Shown in pieces: positions 8,249 to 16,665 of a stretch of 35,246 nucleotides of DNA. The DNA is taken from the NCBI GenBank assembly GCA_004322435.1, contig SCTT01000319.1:1-35246 (forward strand), in the 5' to 3' direction. Below the pieces are notes generated by a model that was given only the letters and a program-made list of their open reading frames with translations, was not told the DNA's origin and made no database searches. Both the position numbers and the translations under genes were made by a program. Position 1 is the first letter of the stretch; each line of letters starts with the position of its first letter. Origin of the DNA: a bacterium (lineage in GTDB: Bacteria > Elusimicrobiota > Elusimicrobia > UBA1565).

Positions 8249-8988
8249 TGGACGCGGCCAACGACGCGTACTACCGCAGCCTCTCCGCGGGCCGCAGCGA
8301 CTATTGGCGCAAGATGGCCGCGCCGCGCCTGCGGGTGCGGCGCCTGCTCGCGGAGCTCGCCCGCGAGGCGGCGCAGTCCGTGGTCGACCTCGGTTGCGGG
8401 GGCGGTGAGCTCCTCTTGGAGGTCGCGGCCGCAAACCCCGCGGCGCGCCTATGCGGCGTGGACGCCTCCGAGGCCCAGCTCGCCGAGAACCGGCGGCGGC
8501 ACCCCGGGGGCGAATGGCTGACCGCGGACCTCGACTTCCCCGAAGCCGTCCCGCCGGCGCTGGCCGGGACCTTCGACGCCGTCGTGGCCAGCGAGGTGCT
8601 CGAGCACGTGGAGCGCCCCCGTGTCTTCCTCGCCAACGCCCTGACGCTCGCCCGTCCCGGCGGACGCCTGCTGTTGTCCACCCAGAGCGGGCCCGTGGGC
8701 GAGACCGAGCGCGCCGTCGGCCACCGGCGCCACTACTCGGCCGAGGAGGCCCGGGAGCTTCTGCGCGGGTCGGGCTGGGAGCCGTTGCGCGTCTGGAACG
8801 AGGGTTTCCCGTTCCACGACCTCTCCAAGCGCCTCGCCAACCTCCGCCCCGGCGCGGCGATGGAACGCTTCGGCGGCGCCGCGTACGGGCCCGTCGAGGA
8901 CGCCGTCTGCCTGGCGCTGCGCCTGGCCTTCCGGCTCAACTCCCGCACCCGCGGCGCACAGCTCTTCGCCGCCGCGCGCAAGCCATGA
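8248..8988 (+). CDS. Class I SAM-dependent methyltransferase
   Basis: A 246-residue Methyltransf_11/25-type enzyme. Motif I is SVVDLGCGGGELLLEVA (44-60), the acidic end of strand 2 is CGVDASEAQLAENRR, and DAVVASEVLEHVERP (motif IV region) with LTLARPGGRLLLSTQ completes the fold. HRRHYSAEEARELLRGSGW is the familiar C-terminal segment of sugar or lipid methyltransferases of the UbiE/COQ5-like group. The start overlaps the GT4 stop (TGATG). In this setting it may methylate a glycan sugar or cap the chain. Alternatively it could act on another small molecule; the fold alone does not tell. Confidence 0.88.
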   Translation: MDAANDAYYRSLSAGRSDYWRKMAAPRLRVRRLLAELAREAAQSVVDLGCGGGELLLEVAAANPAARLCGVDASEAQLAENRRRHPGGEWLTADLDFPEAVPPALAGTFDAVVASEVLEHVERPRVFLANALTLARPGGRLLLSTQSGPVGETERAVGHRRHYSAEEARELLRGSGWEPLRVWNEGFPFHDLSKRLANLRPGAAMERFGGAAYGPVEDAVCLALRLAFRLNSRTRGAQLFAAARKP

Positions 8989-9752
8989 GCGGCGGGACCG
9001 AGCGCGCCTTCGGCTTCGCCTGGGCCTTCTATCACGAGGTCATCCCGCTCCATAAGGAGCAGTTCGCGGGCTGGATCACCCCGTTGCCGCTCTCTTTCTT
9101 CAAGGCCAAGCGCTTCCTCGACGCCGGCTGCGGCATCGGCCGCAACAGCCTGTGGGCGCTCGAGGCCGGCGCGGCCTCGGGACTGGCCTTCGACTACGAC
9201 GAGCGCACGGTCGGCGTCGCGCGGCGCAACCTGGCCGCGCACCCCGCGTGCGAGGTGAGGCACCTCTCCGTCTACGACCTCGTCGCCGACGCCGAGTTCG
9301 ACGCCGTCTTCTGCATCGGCGTCCTCCAGCACCTCGAGCGCCCCGCGGACGCGGTGCGGAACCTGGCGCGCGCGCTCAAGCCCGGGGGAACGCTCATCCT
9401 CTGGGCCTACGCCCGGGAGGGCAACGAAGGCTACCTGCGCTGGGCCGACCCGCTGCGGCGCCTGGTGACCTCGCGCATCCACCCCGTGCTGACGCTGGCG
9501 CTCGCCCGCGCTCTGACGACGCTCCTGCGCCTGCGTTTGCTTCTGCCCCACGGCGACCCTTATCTGGCGCTCCTCGCCAAGCGCTCGTTCCGCCACACCG
9601 AGGCGATGGTCTTCGACCAGCTGCTCCCCCACATCGCCCACTACTGGACGAAAGACGAGATGCTCGCCCTGGCCGAAGGCCTCCCCCTGCGCGTCACGCG
9701 CCTCACCCACACCCATGGAATGTCCTGGACCCTCCTGGCCGAGAAGCTCTAA
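8985..9752 (+). CDS. Class I SAM-dependent methyltransferase
   Basis: A 255-residue methyltransferase distinct from its neighbour. RFLDAGCGIGRNSLWALE (43-60) is motif I, FDYDERTVGVARRN the SAM ribose-binding region, and DAVFCIGVLQHLERP the post-II/IV block, followed by ALKPGGTLILWAYAREGN. After residue 145 it carries a basic hydrophobic region (TLALARALTTLLRLRLLLP) that could sit on the membrane. That architecture resembles the methyltransferase encoded at 20382-21413, which also has an internal hydrophobic segment. The ATG overlaps the previous stop. Substrate unknown; a glycan or lipid-linked sugar is plausible from context. Confidence 0.87.
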   Translation: MSGGTERAFGFAWAFYHEVIPLHKEQFAGWITPLPLSFFKAKRFLDAGCGIGRNSLWALEAGAASGLAFDYDERTVGVARRNLAAHPACEVRHLSVYDLVADAEFDAVFCIGVLQHLERPADAVRNLARALKPGGTLILWAYAREGNEGYLRWADPLRRLVTSRIHPVLTLALARALTTLLRLRLLLPHGDPYLALLAKRSFRHTEAMVFDQLLPHIAHYWTKDEMLALAEGLPLRVTRLTHTHGMSWTLLAEKL

Positions 9753-11526
9753 GGCCGTCCTCCTCGCCGCGGCCCTCTATGCGGGGACCTTGGCCGTCCT
9801 CCATGCCCCACTCCTGCGCGACCCGGGCCGGCCCGTGCTCGGCGGCGGGCAGGTCGCGGGCGTCCTGGTGTGGGAGGCCTGGTGGTTCGGCGGCGCGTGG
9901 CGCGCGGCCGGCCCCTCGCCTTGGACGTCGACGGCGCTCATGCACCCCGAGGCCGTCCCTGTGGGCCCGCACTCGCCGCTGAGCGCCCTCCTCTACTGGC
10001 CATTGGCAAAGGCCGTGGGCCTCTACGCGGGGGTGAACGCGCTGGCGCTCGCCGCCTACCTGGGGGCCGGGGTCGGGATGTTCCTATTGGCGTTCGAGCT
10101 GAGCGCGCACGGGCCCGCCGCGCTGGCCGCGGGCTTCGTGTTCATGTTCAGCCAGGAGTCCTTGACCCAGCATCGCCTGGGGCAATTCGGCCAAGCGTTC
10201 ACCGGGTTCCTCCCCGTGCTGTTTCTCGGACTGCGCCGCCTGGCCGACGGGCGTCCCGCGCGCCTCCCCCTCCTCCTCGGGGCCCTGGGCTCCGCGCTGG
10301 CGACGCCCTACACGGCCTTCGCCGCGCTCGGGGTCGGCGGGCCGCTCTACGCCGCCGCGCTGTGGGCGCGCGGCGAACTGGGCGACCCCCGCCGATTCGC
10401 GCGCGAGGCGGCCCTGGCCTGGGGGTTGGCGGCGGCGGCCTGCGCCGCGGCCTATTGGCCGGTGGTCGCGCCTTTGCCGGACCTCATCGGCGGCAGCGAG
10501 TCCTACTCGCTGAGCCTGCTGTCCTTCGTGGACCTCCCGGCCTGGCACCCGTCGCAGGCCGTGCAGTCGCTGCGGCGCCTCACCTCTGGCTTCCCCGACG
10601 AGGCCGCGCTCACGGCGGGCCGGGTGCTGAGCCGGCCGGGCCTGGCCCGCCGCGCCGCGGCCGAGCACCTGATGGGCTACTTCCCGCTGACGCTCTTGGC
10701 CCTGCTCGCCTGGGGCTGGCGCGCGAAGGCCGCGCGGGGGCAGGGCGCTTGGGGCCTCCTCGGCGCCGGGGCGCTCGTGCTGGCGCTGGGCCCGCACCTG
10801 CAGCCCGCCTTCGCGCCGACGGCCGTGCCTCTGCCCTACGCCCTCCTCCAGGCCCTCCCGCTCGTGGGGAGCCTGCGCGCCCCGGCGCGCCTGGCGACGC
10901 TGGCCTGGCTCGCCGCGGCGGTCTTCGCCGCGTTCGCGGTGCGAGCGCTCTGGGACGCGAACCGGCCCCGGGCCCGCGCGGCGCTCTTCTCGGCCCTGGC
11001 CGTCGGCTTCGCCTGGGAGCTGGCCCTGCCCCAAGCGGGCCGCTGGTGGACGGCGCTTCCGGACGGCGAGGCCTATGCGCTCCTGCGCGCCGACCCGCGC
11101 CCCGGCGCGGTGCTGGAGCTGCCCGCCGCGGTCGGGCCGGCGGGCGACGTCTCGGTGGACGTCCAGCCCTACATGCTCGCCCAGCCGCTCCACGGACGGC
11201 CGCTCGTGCTGGGGCGTCCGCCGCGGCACACCTGGGCCTCCCTTCGCACCGTGCTCAACACCGACGTCCTCTACGAGACGACGCACCCCGCCGTCCTGCA
11301 CGCGCTCTACGAGGACCCGCGCCTCGCCGCTCGGCGCGCGGCGCTGACGCAGGGCGGCCGCGGGGCCCTGCGGCGCGCGGGCGCGGCGTTCGTCGTGGTC
11401 CACGGGACGGACCCGCTCTTCTCGGAGGAGGTCCTGGCCGACTACCGCCGCTTCGTGGGCGACGTCCTCGGACCGCCGCTTTTGGTCGACCGCTTCGGCA
11501 TCGCCGTCTACGCGGTGGGTCCGTGA
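9715..11526 (+). CDS. Large multi-pass membrane protein, GT-C-like
   Basis: A 603-residue protein with about 10-12 predicted spans in the first 430 residues and a soluble C-terminal domain of about 150 residues. The long first periplasmic loop holds WEAWWFGG...STALMHPEAVP...SPLSALLYWPLAKAVG, the layout of GT-C-fold glycosyltransferases that use polyprenyl-phosphate sugars. I do not see the usual acidic catalytic motif clearly, so activity is unproven. The ATG at 9715 overlaps the methyltransferase gene by 38 bp; it is the only upstream start leaving the first span complete, and later TTG or GTG codons lie within or after that span. Its stop overlaps the GTG of the DNA glycosylase. It could instead be a non-catalytic membrane partner. 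Confidence 0.75.
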   Translation: MECPGPSWPRSSKAVLLAAALYAGTLAVLHAPLLRDPGRPVLGGGQVAGVLVWEAWWFGGAWRAAGPSPWTSTALMHPEAVPVGPHSPLSALLYWPLAKAVGLYAGVNALALAAYLGAGVGMFLLAFELSAHGPAALAAGFVFMFSQESLTQHRLGQFGQAFTGFLPVLFLGLRRLADGRPARLPLLLGALGSALATPYTAFAALGVGGPLYAAALWARGELGDPRRFAREAALAWGLAAAACAAAYWPVVAPLPDLIGGSESYSLSLLSFVDLPAWHPSQAVQSLRRLTSGFPDEAALTAGRVLSRPGLARRAAAEHLMGYFPLTLLALLAWGWRAKAARGQGAWGLLGAGALVLALGPHLQPAFAPTAVPLPYALLQALPLVGSLRAPARLATLAWLAAAVFAAFAVRALWDANRPRARAALFSALAVGFAWELALPQAGRWWTALPDGEAYALLRADPRPGAVLELPAAVGPAGDVSVDVQPYMLAQPLHGRPLVLGRPPRHTWASLRTVLNTDVLYETTHPAVLHALYEDPRLAARRAALTQGGRGALRRAGAAFVVVHGTDPLFSEEVLADYRRFVGDVLGPPLLVDRFGIAVYAVGP

Positions 11527-12719
11527 GGACCTTCTCGAAGGCCGCCGCGGCGCGCCTTTTCCTCGCGCGCCAGGGGCTGGACCGCCCGCGTTTTCAGCCC
11601 CTGACGCGGGAGTCGCTTGAGCGCTGCGCCGCGGCGACGGGCGGGCTGCAGCTCGATTCCATCAACGTGGTCGAGCGCGCGCACCGCCTGACGCTGTGGA
11701 GCCGCTTCGGCGCCTACGACGCGCAGGCCCTCGACGCCTGGGTCTACCGGGACCGCGCGCTCTTCGAATATTGGTCGCACGCCGCCTGCCTCGTCGCGCG
11801 GGAGCACCTGCCGGCGTGGCGGCGCGTGATGGCCGACTACAAGACCCGCCACACCGGCTGGTCGGGCTGGCTCCGGCGCAACGCCAAGGCCGTGGCCGCC
11901 GTGGAGGCCGAGGCCGCGGCGCGCGGCCCGCTTAAGGGCGGCGGCTTCACGCGGCCCAAGAGGCGCGGCGGGGGTTGGTGGAACTGGGACGCGACCCAGC
12001 ACGCGCTGCATTATCTTTGGATGGCCGGGCGCCTCGGCGTCGCCGCCCGCGTCAACTTCGAAAAGGTCTACGACCTGGCTTCACGCGTGCTGCCGGAGGT
12101 CGAGCCGCTGCCCGCCGCGGAGTTCCCCGGCTGGCACCTGCGCACGTCGCTGAAGGCGATGGGCGCGGCGACGGAGAAGGACCTGCGGATGTACATGACT
12201 TTCCCGCGGCAGAAGGCCGGAGAGCGCGGGCAGGCGCTCAAGGCCCTCCTCAAAGACGGGGAAGCCGTCGAGCTGCGGGTCGAGGGCGCGGAGGAGCCCT
12301 GGTACGCGCTCGCCGCGGACGTCCCAGCGCTTGAGAACCCGCCCGAACCGTCGGGGACGACGCTGCTTTCTCCTTTCGATTCCTTGATGTGGCACCGGGA
12401 GCGCGTCGTCCGTCTCTTCGATTTCGACTACAAGATCGAGGTGTACACGCCGGCGCCCAAGCGCCGCTACGGGTACTACGTGCTGCCCATCCTGCACGAC
12501 GGGCGCCTCGTGGGGCGGCTGGACCCCAAAAACCACCGGGACCGGAAGGTCTTGGAAGTGCGCCGGGTGCACCTGGAGGCGGGGGAGGAGAGGAACGCCG
12601 ACTCCATCCTGCAGGGGACCGCGGAAACCCTCAAATCCCTGGCCTCCCACCTCAAAGCCGAGCGGGTCGGCGTCACCGCGCGGGCCGCGCCGGGGCGGGC
12701 GCTCCGGGCGCTCCTCTAG
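11523..12719 (+). CDS. ycaQ: AlkX/YcaQ-type DNA glycosylase (winged-helix, HTH_42 family)
   Basis: A 398-residue protein of the HTH_42 family, whose characterised members (E. coli YcaQ/AlkX, Streptomyces AlkZ) unhook DNA interstrand crosslinks and excise bulky N7-alkylguanines. Visible blocks are GGLQLDSINVVERAHRLTLWSR (split here as GLQLDSINVV, 41-50, and ERAHRLTLWSR), ALFEYWSHAACLV, GWWNWDATQHALHYLW, LLSPFDSLMWHRERVVRLF, and YKIEVYTPAPKRRYGYYVLP. Gln43-Leu44-Asp45 is the Q-hydrophobic-D form of the catalytic motif, as I recall it for the YcaQ branch, against QxQ in AlkZ. Length is normal. It is the last gene of the glycan unit, joined by a GTGA overlap, an odd place for DNA repair. Its TAG is shared, as CTAG, with the convergent gene. 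Confidence 0.88.
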   Translation: MRTFSKAAAARLFLARQGLDRPRFQPLTRESLERCAAATGGLQLDSINVVERAHRLTLWSRFGAYDAQALDAWVYRDRALFEYWSHAACLVAREHLPAWRRVMADYKTRHTGWSGWLRRNAKAVAAVEAEAAARGPLKGGGFTRPKRRGGGWWNWDATQHALHYLWMAGRLGVAARVNFEKVYDLASRVLPEVEPLPAAEFPGWHLRTSLKAMGAATEKDLRMYMTFPRQKAGERGQALKALLKDGEAVELRVEGAEEPWYALAADVPALENPPEPSGTTLLSPFDSLMWHRERVVRLFDFDYKIEVYTPAPKRRYGYYVLPILHDGRLVGRLDPKNHRDRKVLEVRRVHLEAGEERNADSILQGTAETLKSLASHLKAERVGVTARAAPGRALRALL

Positions 12720-13513
12720 CGGGTCCGGGTCGCCAGCATGTTGTGGGCGTCGAGCTTGCTCGTCGTGAAGCCGAACCCGGTCAGGAAGGCCGCGATCTCC
12801 CCTTCGGAGAGCCGCATCTTCTCGAGGATGGAGGGCAGGCACTCGAGGACGACGCAGCTCAGGCGCGGGTCCGCGAGCATCCGCCGCATCCCGCGCAGCG
12901 CCGCGAACTCCGCCCCCTCGATGTCCATCTTGACGAAGTCCGGGCACACCTCGGGGGGGAAGAGGCCGTCGAGGGAGACGCTGACGACCCGGCGCCCGGC
13001 CGCGCTGCCCGGAGGGGGCACCGCGATGGAATGCGCCGAGGGAGCGGCGTCGTTGCGGTAGAGGTCGGCGAAACCCAGGGACTCGGACACCGCGTAAGGG
13101 CAGACCTCGACGTTGCGGCAGCCGTTCTCGCGGATGTTCCGCTGCAGGAGCCAGAGGTTGTCGTGGTCGGGTTCGAACGCGTAGACCCGGCCCGCGGGGC
13201 CCACGAGCCGGGAGGCCAGCACGCTGTAGAACCCGATGTTGGCCCCCAGGTCGAAGACCGTCATGCCGGGCCGCAGGCGCTCCTTGAACGCGCGCGACTC
13301 GGCCGACTCGTACTCCTCCCCCATGCGCAGGCAGTCCGAGATCGCCTCGTCGTGGCCCTGCAGGTAGAACCGCATCGAGTCGACCTCGACGAAGTCCGGC
13401 TGCAGCCAGCCTTCCCAGACCAGGCGATGGAGGCGGTTGAAGACGCCTAAACCGAAGCCGAACCCGCGGGCCCGGCGGAAGAACGCCCGATACGCATCGC
13501 TCAACAAGCTCAC
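12716..13513 (-). CDS. FkbM-family SAM-dependent methyltransferase
   Basis: A 265-residue FkbM-type O-methyltransferase. TVFDLGANIGFYSVLASRL starts at residue 85 (motif I), YAFEPDHDNLWLLQRNI (111-127) binds SAM, and VKMDIEGAEFAALRGM near residue 190 is the diagnostic FkbM signature. The N-terminal 60 residues (ending YLQGHDEAISD) are usual in FkbM proteins from polysaccharide loci. The start is GTG at 13513, overlapping the AsnB stop (GTGA). It is the last gene of the long minus-strand unit that begins at pilM. It probably methylates a sugar hydroxyl of the glycan. Its stop codon overlaps that of the convergent DNA glycosylase gene. Confidence 0.9.
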   Translation of the reverse strand: MSLLSDAYRAFFRRARGFGFGLGVFNRLHRLVWEGWLQPDFVEVDSMRFYLQGHDEAISDCLRMGEEYESAESRAFKERLRPGMTVFDLGANIGFYSVLASRLVGPAGRVYAFEPDHDNLWLLQRNIRENGCRNVEVCPYAVSESLGFADLYRNDAAPSAHSIAVPPPGSAAGRRVVSVSLDGLFPPEVCPDFVKMDIEGAEFAALRGMRRMLADPRLSCVVLECLPSILEKMRLSEGEIAAFLTGFGFTTSKLDAHNMLATRTR

Positions 13514-15435
13514 GCGCCGAACCCCCTGAAATCCGGCCGGCACTTCTGGTGCCAGAGCTCGAGCATGAGGAGCGCCCACAGCCGGTAGCCGTGGTCGCGC
13601 CGGCGGGACTGGTGGTCGTCCCACATCTTGCGCAGGTAGGCTTCCTCGAAGTAGCCGCGGTTCAAGGCCTCGGGCGAGAGGACGGTCTCCTCGAAGTAGC
13701 GCTTGAGCTTGCCGCGGAACCACGGCGCCATCGGGATGCCGAAGCCCATCTTCGGGCGCTTCGTGATGGACTGCGGGAGCTTGTCGGCGAAGGCCCTTTT
13801 CAGGATCCACTTGTGCCCGCGCAGGCCCTTGAGCTTCCACTCGCCCGGCAGCCGGAAGGCCGTCTCCATCACCTCGTGGTCGAGGAAGGGCGAGCGGGCC
13901 TCCAGGGAGTTCGCCATCGAGGCGATGTCCATCTTCACCATCAAATCTTCGGGCAGGTACGTGACGACGTCCGTGTAGAGCATCCGGTTGACGAAATCCT
14001 CGCCCTTCGAGCGCTCGTAGGCGTCGCCCAGGTAGCTGGCCGCGCGGGAGCGCGCGCCGGCCTCCTCCTCCCCGAGGGCCCGGCGCATCGCGGGGCCGTA
14101 GAGCCCCTGCTTGTCCTCGTCGGAGAAGTAGCAGATGACCTTGAGGTGGCGCTGGGCGAAGTCGCCGAAGACGGCCGCGCGCAGGAAGCGCTTGGCGCGC
14201 CACAAGGTCGAGAAGGGCGCGTCCTTCTCGGGCAAGTACTCGGCGCCCGCGACGATGAGCCTCTTCAGCGGGCCCGGGACCACGTCGTAGAGGCGCGCCG
14301 CCTTCATCGCGAAGTAGCGCACATAGCCGGCGAAGGCCTCGTCGCCGCCGTCGCCGTTTAAGGCCACGGTCACGTGCTTGCGCGTCTCGCGCGAGACGTA
14401 GTACGAGGGCAGGGCCGAGGCGTCGGCGTAGGGCTCGCCGTAGTGCCAGGCCAGCTTCGGCAGGACGTCGGCCATGTCGGCCGTGACGACGAACTCGTTG
14501 TGGTCGGTGCCGTACTGACGGGCGACCTGGCGGGCGTAGGGCAGCTCCGAGAAGGCGTCGTGGTCGAAGCCGATGGAGAAGGTCTTGACCGGCCGCTCGG
14601 AGAGCCCGGCCATGCACGCGACGACGATGGAGGAGTCGATCCCGCCCGAGAGGAAGGCTCCCAGCGGCACGTCGCTGATCATCCGCAGCTTGACCGCCTC
14701 GATGACCTTCGCGCGGACCATCTCTTCGGCCTCGCGGACGTCGGCGGTGAGCCGCGGCGCGCCCAGCGGCAGGTCCCAGTAGCGCTCGATGGTGACCCGG
14801 CCGTCCTGGTAGGTCAGCGTGTGCGCGGGCGGCAGCTTCTTGACGCCCTTATAGATGGTGCCCGGCGCGGGGATGTACTGCAGCGACAGATAGAGGTCGA
14901 TGGCCCGGGCTTCGAGCGCCGTGTCGACCCCGTCCCAGACCAGCAGGGACCTGAGCTCGGAGGCGAAGGCCAGGCCGCCGGGGAGGAGCGCGTAGAGCAG
15001 CGGCTTCTTGCCGATGCGGTCGCGCGCGAGGAAGAGGCGCTTGTCGCGCTTGTTCCAGACGGCGAAGGCGAACATGCCGCGCAGGCGGCCGACGGCCGCC
15101 GCGCCTTCCTTCTCGTAGAGGGCGAGGACCACCTCAGTGTCGGAGCGCGTCTTGAACGGATAGCCGGCCGCCTCGAGCGGCGCGCGCAGCTCCTGGAAGT
15201 TATAGACCTCGCCGTTGAAGACGATGACGAGGTTCCCGTCGCGGCTCTCCATCGGCTGATGGCCGCCGGACACGTCTATGATGGAGAGGCGCCGCATCGC
15301 CAGGGCCGCGTGGTCGTCGGTGTAGAAGCCCTCGTCATCGGGCCCGCGGTGGGTGATTAGGTCGTTGGCTTTTTTAAGGCGCGCGCGGTCGGCCTTGCCG
15401 GGCGAGGCGAAGACCGCGCCGACGATGCCGCACAT
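13510..15435 (-). CDS. asnB: Asparagine synthetase-type, glutamine-dependent amidotransferase
   Basis: A 641-residue AsnB-family protein. The N-terminal Ntn glutaminase domain begins MCGIVGAV, with Cys2 as nucleophile. It has HRGPDDEG (29-36), RRLSIID and VFNGEVYN (72-79), and the ammonia is passed to a C-terminal ATP-pyrophosphatase domain with LSGGIDSS (262-269) and ALNGDGGDEAFAGY. Size and domain order match amidotransferases that are common in capsule and exopolysaccharide clusters, where they are thought to amidate a uronic acid or other carboxyl. True asparagine synthesis cannot be excluded. It abuts the upstream GT-C stop with no spacer. A UDP-ManNAcA-type uronic acid, predicted from the dehydrogenase at 1148-2341, would be a sensible acceptor once built into the glycan. 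Confidence 0.9.
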   Translation of the reverse strand: MCGIVGAVFASPGKADRARLKKANDLITHRGPDDEGFYTDDHAALAMRRLSIIDVSGGHQPMESRDGNLVIVFNGEVYNFQELRAPLEAAGYPFKTRSDTEVVLALYEKEGAAAVGRLRGMFAFAVWNKRDKRLFLARDRIGKKPLLYALLPGGLAFASELRSLLVWDGVDTALEARAIDLYLSLQYIPAPGTIYKGVKKLPPAHTLTYQDGRVTIERYWDLPLGAPRLTADVREAEEMVRAKVIEAVKLRMISDVPLGAFLSGGIDSSIVVACMAGLSERPVKTFSIGFDHDAFSELPYARQVARQYGTDHNEFVVTADMADVLPKLAWHYGEPYADASALPSYYVSRETRKHVTVALNGDGGDEAFAGYVRYFAMKAARLYDVVPGPLKRLIVAGAEYLPEKDAPFSTLWRAKRFLRAAVFGDFAQRHLKVICYFSDEDKQGLYGPAMRRALGEEEAGARSRAASYLGDAYERSKGEDFVNRMLYTDVVTYLPEDLMVKMDIASMANSLEARSPFLDHEVMETAFRLPGEWKLKGLRGHKWILKRAFADKLPQSITKRPKMGFGIPMAPWFRGKLKRYFEETVLSPEALNRGYFEEAYLRKMWDDHQSRRRDHGYRLWALLMLELWHQKCRPDFRGFGA

Positions 15436-16665
15436 CTAGGCGGCCCTCCGCGGCGCGAGGCGGGCCCAGGCGCCTTGGGCGCCCAGCGCGGCGAGCACCG
15501 CCAGGGCGGGCACGGCGGGGACCACGTAGCGGGAGAGGCCCTGGGTCAGCAGGTGGATGTTCATATAGAGGATGAGGGCCGTCACGGGGCGCGCCGCGGG
15601 GGTCTTCCACGACAGGACCATGCCGGCCAGGGCCGCCAGCAGGAAGGCCGCCTCGGCGCCCTTCGCGAGGACCTTGCCCACGGCGGCGCCCCAGGCCCCC
15701 TCGCGACGGTAATCGGCGAAGGCCCGGTCCAGCCCTAAGCCCTGCTCGGCCCAGCCGCCGTCGAACCAGATGGTCTTAAGACGCCCCACGCAGAACCCGA
15801 CGTAGCGCAGCGGCGCGCGCCGGATGTTGGCGAGCGCGACCTCCTTCGAGGCCGGGCCGATTTGCGGGTCGTGGGCGAAATAATAGCCGCGGATGGGCTC
15901 CGGCAGCGCCTCGTCGGGCGTGATGCCCTGGACGCCCTCGGTCGACTGGTAGAACGCGTGCAGTCCCATGCCGTCTTCAAAAGGTATGACACGCCCGAAC
16001 AGCAGGAAGTTCCGCACGAGCCACGGCGCGACGAAGAGGTAGGCCGCCGCTGTCATCATGAGGCCCCAGCGCCAGGCGCCCGGCCGGCCGGTCCAGGAGG
16101 GGAGGAAGGGGGTCAAGAGCGGCGGCAGGAGCAGCAGGCTGGAGCGGCAGGTCAGCGACAGGCCGGTCACGGCGCCGGCGGCCAGCCAGGGGCGCGCCGA
16201 GTCCCCGCCCTCCTGGACGGCGCGCACGAGGAGGAGCATCAGCGCCGCGAAGAGGAAGGAGAGCACGCTCTCATAGCCCGTCGTGAAGTCGAGGTGCGCG
16301 GAGAAGGGGTTGAGGACGGCCATCAAGGCGGCCGCGGCGGCCCAGCGCTCCGGCGTCAGGCGGCGGGCGGCGAGGTAGGTCAGGACCGCGGCCCCCATAG
16401 ACAGGAGGATGTTCATGACGATGACCGGCGTGGGCCCCGCCGACCCGGTCAGGCGGATGAGGAGCGCGAGCGTCAGAGGCCAGAAGGGGAGGCGGAAGGC
16501 CGTGGGGGTGAGCCCGTCGTAGGCGTAGACGCCGTGCTCGGCCAGGGACCGGGCGATGAGGTGGAAGTCCCCCTCCACGGGCGTCAGCAGCCCGGGGTTG
16601 ATCCAGACCTTGAAGGCGCGGAAGGCCAGCCCGGCGGCCAGGACGGCCCAGACGGCGCGCGGCAT
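15436..16665 (-). CDS. GT-C membrane glycosyltransferase (ArnT/PMT-like)
   Basis: A 409-residue multi-pass protein with about 9-11 spans. After the first span, NPGLLTPVEGDFHLIARSL (24-42) contains Glu31 and Asp33 in the first periplasmic loop, where GT-C transferases of the ArnT/PMT type put their catalytic acid. The segments TPTAFRLPFWPLTLALL, LNPFSAHLDFTTGYESVLSF and APWLVRNFLLFGRVIPF are typical of this family in bacterial glycan loci. It should transfer a sugar from a polyprenyl phosphate to an acceptor on the periplasmic side. ATG 16665 overlaps the epimerase stop (TGATG). Shorter than ArnT (about 550 aa) because it lacks a large soluble C-terminal domain. Confidence 0.82.
   Translation of the reverse strand: MPRAVWAVLAAGLAFRAFKVWINPGLLTPVEGDFHLIARSLAEHGVYAYDGLTPTAFRLPFWPLTLALLIRLTGSAGPTPVIVMNILLSMGAAVLTYLAARRLTPERWAAAAALMAVLNPFSAHLDFTTGYESVLSFLFAALMLLLVRAVQEGGDSARPWLAAGAVTGLSLTCRSSLLLLPPLLTPFLPSWTGRPGAWRWGLMMTAAAYLFVAPWLVRNFLLFGRVIPFEDGMGLHAFYQSTEGVQGITPDEALPEPIRGYYFAHDPQIGPASKEVALANIRRAPLRYVGFCVGRLKTIWFDGGWAEQGLGLDRAFADYRREGAWGAAVGKVLAKGAEAAFLLAALAGMVLSWKTPAARPVTALILYMNIHLLTQGLSRYVVPAVPALAVLAALGAQGAWARLAPRRAA

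Noticed and set aside
12389-15360. Several long plus-strand frames opposite AsnB and FkbM genes (for example 13549-14361 and 14374-15360)
   Set aside because: Both minus-strand genes show complete family motifs. The plus-strand frames are shadows rich in Ala, Gly, Val and Asp with no recognisable fold.
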